Shown here one piece after another: positions 32,378 to 41,470 of a stretch of 64,000 bases of DNA. Origin of the DNA: Chromobotia macracanthus (lineage: Eukaryota; Chordata; Actinopteri; Cypriniformes; Botiidae). The position numbers and the translations under genes were made by a program. Within the stretch, counting starts at the first letter, position 1. The number at the start of each line of letters is the position of its first letter. The notes beneath the pieces were generated by a model. That model was not told the DNA's origin. It searched no databases and saw only the letters and a list, made by a program, of their open reading frames with translations. The stretch lies in assembly GCA_036877525.1 (NCBI GenBank), contig JAZGTH010000125.1, forward strand, positions 717,501 to 781,500, written 5' to 3'.

Positions 32378-33231
32378 ATGGCGGATCTATCAGGTGTGTG
32401 TGGCTCTGTGTGTGCAGAGCGGGAAGCGGTGGAGAAGTTTGCCTGGGCCCGTTCATGTGAGTCCCGGTCCGCCGTGATGAACATCACCCCAGCCCTGGAG
32501 CGATGCAGGCACCCGATGACTTCCTCACCCGTGCCGCAACCGGACTCCGAGATCTCCGTCTCTCAGCCCGTAAACGGTAATAAAACGTTTCCCCCTCTTG
32601 TTATCGTAACCTGCACCTCATGCCACATGCATAGCTTAGCTTCTTCCATCAGCGAGGAGGGCTACACATGTGATAAATGTAAGGCTGACGGAGAAGGTTG
32701 CAGAATTAGAATCACGCATCTGAACACTTCTTGAGACTAGTAAGGGTGTAAATTTAACAGACACTAATTCGGATGCGCCTAGCGTAACATGCTATGATCA
32801 TGGCTCGGTTCCGACAACAGGCCCAATGCGGCAGGGCAGCTGGGTGACAGTCAGGTGGCATAGTCGTAACGAAAAGCGGCGCCACTCTCCCGCTCCTGTT
32901 ATACTGTCTAACCGGTTCTCCCCACTCAGCACCTGCTGAGACGCCAGTATCAAGCGCCCTGGTTATTGGTGATTCTGTTATACGGAACATGGAAATAGAG
33001 GCACCAGCCACCATTGTTGAATGTATACCAGGAGCGTCTGACATTAGATCAAAATTGAAAGTGCTGGCCAATGCTAAATGTAAATTCTCTAAGATAATTA
33101 TTCACGTCGGCACAAACAACATGATACTCCGCCAATCGGAGATCACCAAAGATAACATTAATATCATCATATTCTTGAATTACTTTCAGATTACAATCCA
33201 TTGCGGACACTGTGCTCGCAAAATAGTGTAG
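32378..33231 (+). pseudogene. CR1-type ORF1: PHD-like finger and SGNH esterase-like domain
   Basis: The frame 32378-32734 starts 'MADLSGVCGSVCAEREAVEK' and has a Cys-rich finger, 'CTSCHMHSLASSISEEGYTC' then 'DKC' (about 32612-32680), resembling the PHD-like finger of CR1 ORF1. After frame changes the frame 32989-33231, entered near 32950 with 'SALVIGDSVIRNME', continues 'FSKIIIHVGTNNM'. 'GDS' and 'HVGTNN' are blocks I and III of SGNH/GDSL hydrolases, the esterase-like part known from CR1 ORF1; block V with the catalytic Asp/His is missing. A stop at about 32732 and a shift near 32940 break it. Confidence 0.72.
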
Positions 33232-33239
33232 AGTAGAGT

Positions 33240-33410
33240 AGTTTAGAATATTTAAAACGTCTAAAGGAGGCAGACCTTTCTCCTACCTAGCACCAAAACT
33301 ATGGAATGACCTCCCCAGCAATGTTCGGGACTCAGACACACTTGAGGAGTTCAAGTCTAAACTAAAGACCTATCTCTTCAGACGAGCATTCACCTACTGT
33401 CACACCTAGG
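33240..33410 (+). pseudogene. LINE polyprotein C-terminal tail
   Basis: One frame reads 'GGRPFSYLAPKLWNDLPSNV' then 'TLEEFKSKLKTYLFRRAF', a hallmark C-terminal end of fish LINE proteins. It begins directly after the ORF1 fragment with no RT between, and ends with the 3' UTR. Confidence 0.78.
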
Positions 33411-34310
33411 CCGCACCAGCTAGGCATAACTGGAACCGAGCACCCTTTTTACCCACTCTACTACATGGCTTCCACATTGTGTGAGAATGGCCGCTACGCT
33501 AATATAAGCCTGTTTTGTTTCCCTCTCTCTATCTTCCTCTCTCCCTCCCTCTCCTCCGAGGGACTCTGAGCGAAACAGATTAAGTCCAGTTTGGCGCTCA
33601 CAACAGCCTAACCAAGGAGGGGGTGACCACCATGGGAACTGTGAAAAATCAACCGCCACCATCACCTATTACATTAATGCAACTGTTAATCTATACTCAT
33701 ATTTTTAGCAAAATACATGATTCAGTGTATGTCAGCAGTTTGATGTTATAGCTGCTCTCAGTCTCATTTAACGTCGGCATCCTAGCCAAAACATCCCTGA
33801 TTGTATTATGTCAGCCAGCAGGCTAACATAAAATGAATATAAAATCACCAGACCCAAATTAAAAGTAGTTATTACTATAAATCAATACTGAAATCATAAC
33901 AGCACTGATTATGACAATATATAAAACTTTAAATCAGAATACTGACTGTGACGCTGTAAACCTATAAACCCTTACACCAAAGTACTGTTTGCAGCTGTAA
34001 CGCGTCAGAGGAGAAATGACCCTCCCGGTGAGCCTGGGTTCTCCCAAGGTTTTTTCTCCACATTCATCATTGGAGTTTGGGTTCCTTGCCACTGTTGCCG
34101 TGTTGGAGTGCTCACTGGGAGACTGCGGATAATAGATATTTGATACTCCATAGTTAATATTTTACTCGATACTTAGTTATTGATAATTGATTGATAATTG
34201 ACATACCGTTGTTACTGTATCATTGTCTATGTCTCCTTGTTTTTTCTTTTTCCTCCCTGTAAAGCGGCAAATTTTAAATTAGGCACTGATTTTATAAATC
34301 AACCACAGAC

Positions 34311-35290
34311 TTAAAGTTTAAGCAACCACATGCTCACCTAAACAATTCCTAAAACAACATTTTGTTACACAACAACAGTAGTATTTCGAACATTATTTGG
34401 GTTTTCTCCTCACCTGTGGCATTTTGCGTTTGACTCAGAGTTTAACCAGTAGCGGGCATTTTAACACTGCACATGCTGATTGAATGAGCAAAGAACGCCA
34501 TTTGGAAAAGATGAGCATGAGCGGGGGCAACAGTTCAGCTCCGCAGAAACATGTGTCTGCAGAAGAGCAAAGTTTATATTTTATTAACAAAGTTTATATT
34601 TGTTCATTTAACTTTATTCAGGATATTGTAGTTATTTTCTTAATTTGTCATGACAGATGTTTGCATCATGGCAACTTGTTTTAAAAAATTGCCACAATGT
34701 TTATGTGATTTTAAATAAACAGTAACACAGTGTTAAAATAGTTTGTTTTGTATTATACTTGGTCTTTCTTTGATTTGTTAAAACCACCACAACAAACTTG
34801 TAGCTCTTTTTCAAATATTATCAAATCGCATTTTTTCTCCAACTCGTGCAGCTGTCTCAAGTCCATGCAAGTCCCCTCCAAATGTATTGTCAATAAAAGG
34901 GGCAGAGCAAGAACACATACAAGGATTTCATGTGAACTTGGCTAGATGTGACCTTTGAACTGGAGCTGTACTTGGGCAGCAACTGATGATATTTTACAAG
35001 TCCACGAGAACAGAGAAGAATGCATATTGAGAAATGGCTCTACAGCCAGCTATGCTTTGCACTTGCGTGAGAAAACATAACTCTCCCAGACCAGCAGGTG
35101 GCAGTAGTCTGTATTAAAAGAAAAAATACTTGAAGGTATGTTTTTTTCTGTTTCTGATAAGTTTATAGTTCTGATTTAGGCATTTGGACAGCAATGTCTG
35201 TCAAACTACAGCAGCTGAAATATTATTTATATATATTATATATATTAATAATTATAATATATTTTTATATAACAGTTTTTTTTGTCTTGT
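34311..35290. other. Probable inactive Harbinger region; no clear gene
   Basis: The frame 34484-34684 starts 'MSKERHLEKMSMSGGNS' but has no recognised domain. Together with the transposase scrap at 35300-35397 the region may be one PIF/Harbinger element on the plus strand. Support is weak. Confidence 0.35.
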
Positions 35291-35299
35291 TAATCAACA

Positions 35300-35397
35300 G
35301 TGGAAGAGTGGCAGAAAGGCACTAACAGATTCTAGGCTCAGTGGAAACTGCCTGGGTGCTTTGGATGAGAAACACATCCACATTTGCCCCCAAAGAT
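35300..35397 (+). pseudogene. PIF/Harbinger-type transposase scrap
   Basis: After a polypyrimidine run and 'caacag' (an acceptor-like site at about 35300), the frame reads 'WKSGRKALTDSRLSGNCLG' then 'ALDEKHIHICP'. Harbinger transposases have 'NCLGALDGKHI..I..P' here, with the first catalytic Asp in 'ALDGKH'; the Asp is kept, the Gly is Glu. The frame ends at 35397 and nothing further of the nuclease is seen. Confidence 0.55.
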
Positions 35398-35650
35398 AAG
35401 AATAGACAGAACATTTGGATGATTGCTTACAGAACTTTATTTTTTACTGATGTAGTCTTTTATTTTTTTATTATTATTTTTCTTTAATTTTATTTAACAG
35501 TTAATGCCCATTTATATTCATTTGTGAATGCCAATATTAAGGTTCATTCAGTTTCATTGTGTTCAATAAAAGTTTTATACAAATGAAAGAAAAACAAATT
35601 AAAATATAATTTCCTGCTGCTGAGGTCACGTGTACAGGTTAATTTGCGGA
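35398..35650. other. T-rich stretch with an AATAAA-type signal
   Basis: 'gtgttcaataaaagttttat' near 35559-35578 is a polyadenylation-like signal that could end the Harbinger relic. No gene is seen. Confidence 0.4.
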
Positions 35651-35699
35651 ATATGGTATGCGGGTATTGAAGTCTTTTTATTTTAAAGTTACTTTAGGG

Positions 35700-35890
35700 T
35701 GAAAGTGGCTTTCTAATTTAGAAGTAGGCGAGAGATTTGGGCACCACTAACAGAGTGAATTTGTGACGCCATTTTCCTTACATTTAGCGCCATTTCTGCG
35801 CGCTCCGCACTCAACGCTGTGCGGGGAGCATAGATGAGGAGCTGTTAATTGCACGCCCTCCTCACTTAAGGGGATTCAACTTTTTATGAG
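35700..35890 (+). promoter_or_regulatory. Promoter-like, CpG-containing segment and candidate first exon
   Basis: In AT-rich surroundings this is a compact CpG-bearing block: 'gtgacgccattttcc' and 'gcgccatttctgcgcgctcc' contain YY1-like (gCCATttt) and E2F-like (gcgC) words. A pyrimidine-rich stretch 'cgccctcctcactt' lies at about 35854-35867, where a TOP-like start could be. A consensus splice donor 'gag|gtaagc' follows at 35890/35891. It sits directly upstream of the exon series at 36296-37957. Promoter activity is inferred, not seen. Confidence 0.5.
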
Positions 35891-37957
35891 GTAAGCATGT
35901 CAACAGAAATTATTTCAAATTAAGGTAAAAGCATTCGTTTACTCTGGTTTTGTTCTTTTGAGTTTGTGTTACATTAATGGTAGATTACGTTTGCTAGGTG
36001 TCACGTATTATTTACTAGTTATTTTAAGGCCATGTTAACTTAATGGTCCTTGGGTTTAGTATTACCTGACTAACTTTATCAAGGGCTTGCTATGTTTAGT
36101 TGCAACTTCATTGAAATTAACCACGCTGTTTAACAGTGCTTTGGAGCAGGATTGTAAACAGACATTCTGTAAATATGGATCTTTTCGGTCTTCTTTACTG
36201 CCCACTTGTCACGGAAGCACAAAGGTTTTGCAGATATCAATATTGGTGACATAAATTAAGTTTCTGCTTATCATTCGTCTTGTTTCCCATCTCAGATGAC
36301 TATGGCCTTTCGGGAGGTTTGGGAGGCATGTACAGACACAGACGAAGGTTATATGGATACTTCAGAAAATTCAGTGACCTTTTCTTAGCAACGTCTATTA
36401 CACTAGAAACTACAGTTAAGAATCATCACCTGACATGATCTGTTCTCTGCATGTAATAAAGGGCCAATGACGACTGCATAATCGAGAGCTCAGTCTTTTA
36501 AAGAAATGTTCAAGTATGTGGAGCATAAAAAATAATTTTTAAGAGATATGCCAGTGAGAGAGACTTTTAAATGTTTGTTAACATCGAAACTGGCAGAATT
36601 ATGTCAGGAGAACACTCTGAACACCCTAGAACACTCCTCAGATGTTCTAAGTGATATTAGTGATATTCAAATCCAGTGACTTTGTTGGTCAAAACACATA
36701 ATGTTTAAAACTAGTATTATTCCAGGATGCCTTAGAAATCACTAACCCTTTAGATTCTGTAAGGACAAGACAAAGTATTAACCCTTTACTTACCTGTCAC
36801 TAATTTGCCAATTCATGTGCAGTCTAACACAAACCATGTTACTTGTTTTAATGTGCAGAAAGAAAGATTTCAAAGAATTTTGGTATGCTAAAGTGTTCTC
36901 TGATTTACTAGAAGACTGGTGGCATTGCTAAGATCTAAGTATCTCCTTTAAGGTAAGCTGAACACTAGCAAATACATTAATGTGTTAAAAGTTGTCCTAG
37001 TTATCTGAACATGCCTCTGTTGTGTAAGTTATCTTGTCTTCATAACGAGTAAAACTGAAGTCTTTTACTTCTGCCACCTTTAAGGCTTTGCATTCAAATT
37101 CCTGTGAGTGGTTTGGAACTTGGAGGAAACTTTGTTGCCTGTGACACGCAGGAAAATGGTGAGAATGTAACTCATGTCAATGTCAGAAGCGATTCGTTTT
37201 TGTTTTTAACTTTTAAAGATGATTTTTTTCATTTGTAATATGCAACCTATGTATTAAAAAAATTCTTGAGGTAATTTTAGTTTAACTTAGGAGGATGTAT
37301 TTCCTCCTGTCTTTTCTATATATTTTATATAAGTGGTTATTTAGTGTACATTTAGTTCCTAGCCAAAAAAATGTTTAAACACTGCGGAATCATTTCAACT
37401 TTTTCCTTTGTGCAGCTTGAGAGAATGCAAGGCTGCCAGCTGTACAGGAATGCGGGATGGTCAGCACTTTGATTTGTCATCGTCGTTAAAAGCACTCAGC
37501 TTCTGTGAGTGCAATTAATTTATAGGTTTCCGAACTGGTGCTGCCCTGCATCAATGACTGTCAGATGAGTGGATGTCTCAAATTTTAATCTTAAAAGAAC
37601 AGGTCCTAATGCTTGATCGCTGCTGCTTAGTTTAATAGATTTATCAGTATGTTAACAATCTTGATGTTCTATCTAACTAACTTCTGAATTTAGATGTTTC
37701 ATAACTTAGTTAATTTAGTTATAAAACATCATACTAATTCATCATATTAAACTATTTTATTGTGAAAATGTTTTTCTGGCTGCAGAAAAGATAATGTCAA
37801 AATGAACACCTGATTGACATTTGTGGTTCTTCAAGAAGAAAAATGGCAACACCAGCTCAAAGTTCCAGGTTCCTGAACATTGGACATTGTTTAATTGAGA
37901 ATGTCCCACCTGTCTTCAGTCCAGTCTGGACCCAATGACTTCTAAACTTGTCTGAAG
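35855..37957 (+). ncRNA. Candidate spliced long non-coding RNA gene
   Basis: A series of well-formed splice signals on the plus strand defines short exons. Exon 1 ends at 35890 (gtaagc donor). An acceptor lies at 36295 after 'cgtcttgtttcccatctcag'. Exons are at 36859-36952 (acceptor 'aatgtgcag', donor 'gtaagctg'), 37085-37158 (acceptor 'ccacctttaag', donor 'gtgaga'), 37416-37504 (acceptor 'tttcctttgtgcag', donor 'gtgagt') and 37786-37957 (acceptor 'ttttctggctgcag', donor 'gtaagc'). Exons are 74-172 nt and introns 130-400 nt. None has a sustained open frame, and the exon 36296-36390 only gives a ~30-codon frame. This layout resembles small-RNA host genes, but I could not identify a C/D or H/ACA snoRNA with certainty. 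No transposon is recognised in this part. Transcription is an inference from splice-site series. Confidence 0.42.
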
Positions 37958-38290
37958 GTAAGCAGTGAATCATTCAAGCCCTAAAACTTTACTTAAGTCT
38001 GTCTCTCTGGGTGCATGGCCCACTCTGAAATACAGTTTTGCACATCACATTAATCACCAGCATTTGATTTGTTTCACCACTGTGGGCCTGTGACATAAAT
38101 ACACAGATACCTCCATTCTAGTAATCAACAATTAGCACATGCTTGCTGACCAAACACTGACCAGAGTTCAATGGCAAATGTTGGGCAATTTAACTTAAAC
38201 ATACATACCTTAAAGTTGTTCTTTGGTATAAGTAAAGGTGTTTGATTTGACCTGCTAAGCTATATTCCAGAGTTCTGCTTTCTTCTATGT

Positions 38291-38901
38291 AGGAATACTC
38301 CACTCAAAGATGAAAATTAGCCCACAAATTACTCACCCTCAAGGCATCCTAGGTGTATATGATTTTCTTTAGCTGAACACAGTTACATTAAATACTATCC
38401 AGATCTATAACATCAAATCTTATTCTACTATCTTGTTCTCACGTGTCTCATGACTAGTTGTCATTTGTGCTGTGAGAACATGCAGTCACGAGACATGAGA
38501 ACCAGTGAGAGTCGGCGTTGACATAGAGCCGGTGTGCCGTGTTGTGTGTACTCATTCATGCCGATATGTCACATTTAAATGTGATGAATTGATCGTTAAA
38601 TATTTTAATAGTTAAAAACTATTAAAATAATAATAGTTTTCTTTCACAAACATGGTTTCACTTCAGAAGGAATTTCCACAACAAAGTGGAGTTGTATGGA
38701 TTACTTTTGTAATGGACAAATTCGCTTTGTGGAGCTTCAAAATCTCAGGCACTGTTCACTGCCATGATAAAGCTGGGAAAAGCCAAGATATTATTTAATA
38801 TAACTCAGATCGTGTTCAGCTGAAGAAAGTCATATACACTTAGAATGCCCTGAGAGTTAATTTATGGGCTAATTTTACTTTTGAGTGGAGTATCCCTTTA
38901 A
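38291..38901. mobile_element. piggyBac-like MITE with ~100-bp terminal inverted repeats
   Basis: The left end 'aggaatactccactcaaaga' and 'tgaaaattagcccacaaatt' pairs with the right end '..ttgagtggagtatccctttaa' (38878-38901). The inverted match continues inward for about 100 bp: 'aggtgtatatgattttcttt' on the left against 'aaagtcatatacactta' on the right. A TTAA lies at the right edge (38898-38901); the left copy is mutated. TTAA ends and 'ggaatactccac' termini fit a common fish piggyBac-type MITE. An inner palindrome sits at 38603-38627. Confidence 0.83.
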
Positions 38902-38942
38902 CAACAGACAGATTTCTCTAACAGAACTGGTGACAATACACG

Positions 38943-39015
38943 TTACGTTCCAGTTTCTCAAACATCATGTCCCATATGTCTTCAGTCATGTATGGACTCA
39001 GTGACTCATTACTCT
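38943..39015 (+). repeat. Partial copy of the candidate exon at 37862-37957
   Basis: 'gttccagtttctcaaacatc', 'tgtcccatatgtcttcagtc' and 'tggactcagtgact' match 37864-37940 ('gttccaggttcctgaacatt', 'tgtcccacctgtcttcagtc', 'tggacccaatgact'), with one ~15-20 base gap. The MITE lies between the two copies. Confidence 0.7.
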
Positions 39016-39239
39016 TGTTCAACCAGGGCAATTGGCCCAAAGTCATGATGTTAAATTATTTCTCCATGAATTCCTTCATATATATGGACACATGCTGTTT
39101 TTTCATGACCGCAATACTTTGTGAGTATACTGGACAAGTTATTTGAAAATGCAAAAACAATTTCTTGATGTCTATAAGTGGTAGTGTTTACAATGGGCTT
39201 TATTTGTTAGTTCATTTAGTAGTTTTGTTAGTAGTAAAA

Positions 39240-39690
39240 TCTATGCCACCCAACTGTAATGTCTTATGTGTTATACCGTATTTTTTACACTGAAATTCTG
39301 GCAACCACAGCTGCCAGTAATTTACTGTAAAATACTACAATGTATTATACGGTTGTATTTATCAGTGGGATAGACCGTAATTACATTTAGAGTGTCATTG
39401 TTATTTCATTATTTCATAGACCTGTTATTTCATCATTGTCAGTACCATTATATAAAGTAGTTTACTGTAAACAGGTCTACATTATTACAGTTATTTTAAA
39501 AGTGATGCTTTTTTTAATGGTACCGTAAGCAAACAATGGTTTTCAGCTGTAAAATTAATGGTTAACAAAAACGCATCCTATAAATTGTTATACGTTGTCA
39601 CCATATATTTTACGGTGAAGTTCTGGCGATCGCAGCTGCCAGTATTTTACCGTAATTTTTTTATGGTAAAAACAATTGTATTTTTTACAG
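39240..39690. repeat. 'ACGGTAAAA' fish repeat, two related blocks
   Basis: 'gaaattctggcaaccacagc' with 'tgccagtaatttactgtaaa' near 39291-39330 is matched by 'gaagttctggcgatcgcagc' with 'tgccagtattttaccgtaat' near 39617-39656. Flanking 'ttacggt/accgta' words are inverted, which suggests a MITE with complex ends. Confidence 0.65.
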
Positions 39691-39699
39691 TATATTCTA

Positions 39700-40640
39700 T
39701 ATTTATTATTGTTGTTTAATCTTTTGTTGGGTTTGTATTGTCTTCACAAATGAAGATAAGGGAAGGTCTCAATGTTTTCAATAGCATCACGGAAAATGTT
39801 GTGACAGTAATTTTTCACTGTCTCTGGTATTGTAACAGTGATTGAACTTTTGTCACACTGAGTATTGTAATACTACCATTATTACTACTCAGTAAGAAGT
39901 AATAACGGTTGTGAAAGATGCAGAAATGCATGGGGAAAAGAATTCAAATAGACTCTATTCTATAACAATTCTATAGTTTCTTGCCACTTTTTGTAAATGG
40001 AAACCAGAGAAAAAGACAACCATAACAGGGAAAAAGTTATGGAAGTACAGTTAAAATGTGTCTACAAAACGTGTTAAAACTTAGTTTAAAAGGGGAAACT
40101 GAAAAAAACATTGTATCCTGTTAAAGATTTGAAAATGTTGACGTGTTGTGACACTAATATAGAAATAGACACTAATAGACAGTGTTGTGACACTAATATA
40201 GATATAGAAGTAGACACTGCTGATATTTAAGATGCATAGACAAAGCTAAGACTGTTGAGGGTAGATGTTATTTTAAAAAAAAGTGAAAGTAGGGAAAGAT
40301 TTTAAAAGATAGGATAAGAGGATGTAAATAACTTAGGATGGTGTGTTGTGCAAGAAAACACAATAACAGCCAGAATGAGAAGATCAGAAATTAATAAGAG
40401 AAAATCTTAAGGATTATGCTGAACAAAACGTTAACAGATCTACAGTTTTCAAACTGATTTAAGATACATGGCTTTTAAATTTGCTACCTGCTTAGAAGGT
40501 AAGGGTTCATGAGTTTTATGAACAGCAATGATGGAGAAGAAACATGACTAATTTGGGACATTTGCCATTTAAAATTCTAATTTTATACACCATTTCATCG
40601 TTTCTGAGAATGCAAAGCAGATTTGGCAGTAACTACAGGT
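39700..40640. other. AT-rich stretch, one short tandem repeat
   Basis: 'gttgtgacactaatatagaa' at 40145 recurs near 40183 ('gttgtgacactaatatagat') with period about 38, within 40145-40222. No gene is seen. Confidence 0.5.
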
Positions 40641-40822
40641 TTTTTTTTTGGTGTTTTGCGTGAATTTGAAAGCAAAGGGGTTTTCTCATTACTGCAGGTA
40701 TGGCTATGGTGGAGAAACTTTTAAAGGTTCTGCAGGTCCCACAAATTGTGGTGTTGAAGGTGAAGTCTCATACTGAGAGAAATCTTGCAGACCAGGCAGC
40801 AAAGGTTATCGCCGCATGAGCG
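40640..40822 (+). pseudogene. Retroviral RNase H end fragment
   Basis: A frame from 40700 reads 'MVEKLLKVLQVPQIVVLKVK' and then 'SHTERNLADQAAKVIAA'. Retroviral RNase H domains end with an 'LLxALQLPxEVAVVKxxxH' stretch and an 'N.LADxAAK' stretch that holds the last catalytic Asp. Just upstream, in another frame, 'GVLREFESKGVF' fits the preceding block. The rest of pol is absent on both sides. It is an isolated scrap, distinct from the two larger retroviral copies, which lack this region within the window. Confidence 0.6.
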
Positions 40823-40877
40823 ACACATATTTCTGCTGCTCAGACTTGTCAATGTGGGTCAATACACATCGCTTATA

Positions 40878-41470
40878 CAGTCATGTGAAAAAATTAGGAC
40901 ACCCTATGAAAGCCTGTGTATTTTTGTAACATTTTTGCAACATTTTGTATATATGGATATTTAATATCAATTTTAACAATACAGAGAGATTAAAGTAATA
41001 TATCTAAGCAATTAAAACTGAAGAGGGGATTTTCTGTAAAATGTAATTCCACAAAATGCAAATTCTAACTGAGGCAAAAGTTAGGACACCCTCACATGTA
41101 TTCCCTCTTAAAATGGCTCAAATCACACACAGGTGTATCACACCAGGTGCACATAATTAGTAGATTGTTACTCAGCATTTTGAATGAGGCTTGCCTTATC
41201 TAAACCTCAGACATTTAGTTTGGTGTGCTCTGACTGTTGAAGTGAGAGTGAGCACCATGGTGAGAGCAAAAGTGCTGTCAGAGGCCTTCAGAAAAAGAAT
41301 TGTAGCATCCTATGAGTCTGGTAAGGGATTTAAAATGATCTCAAAAGATTTTGTAATCAGCCATTCCACTGTCCAGAAGATCGTCTATAAGTAAAGGGCT
41401 TTCAAAACAACTGCCAACATGCCCAGGTCTGGTCGCCCCAGCAGGTTGCTGCACCCCAAGAGCGCAAGAT
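40878..41470 (+). mobile_element. Tc1-like DNA transposon, 5' part
   Basis: It begins after a TA (40876-40877) with 'cagtcatgtgaaaaaattag'. 'aaaattaggacaccct' at 40890 recurs as 'aaagttaggacaccct' at 41077, the IR/DR arrangement with two transposase-binding repeats about 186 bp apart. The transposase start follows at 41257. The element stops at about 41470, where LINE copy C begins, and its 3' part is not seen in the window. Confidence 0.83.
41257..41460 (+). pseudogene. Tc1 transposase N-terminal fragment
   Basis: It starts 'MVRAKVLSEAFRKRIVASY' and 'ESGKGFKMISKDFVISHST', a paired-type helix-turn-helix that binds the transposon ends, then 'VQKIVYK' and a stop at 41392-41394 where family members have Trp/Lys. 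Beyond the stop the frame continues 'TTANMPRSGRPSRLL', the GRPR-type linker between the two DNA-binding halves. The catalytic DDE domain is missing. The break and the truncation make it inactive. Confidence 0.85.

Larger units (their letters stand above)
32331..34310 (+). mobile_element. CR1-type LINE deletion derivative, plus strand
   Basis: A 5' leader and ORF1 (32378-33190) are followed within 50 bp by the extreme C-terminus of the LINE polyprotein (about 33265-33410) and a long 3' UTR to 34310. That UTR includes the widespread fish stretch 'gagcctgggttctcccaagg' with 'ttccttgccactgttgcc' (34030-34100) and 'gatgttatagctgctctcag', also found at 44706. Endonuclease and reverse transcriptase are completely missing. 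It may be a non-autonomous derivative or a single deleted copy. Confidence 0.7.

Noticed and set aside
36296..36390. Short coding exon (about 30 codons from an ATG directly after an acceptor)
   Set aside because: No family match, no convincing donor at its end, and adjoining exons are non-coding; kept only as part of the non-coding candidate.
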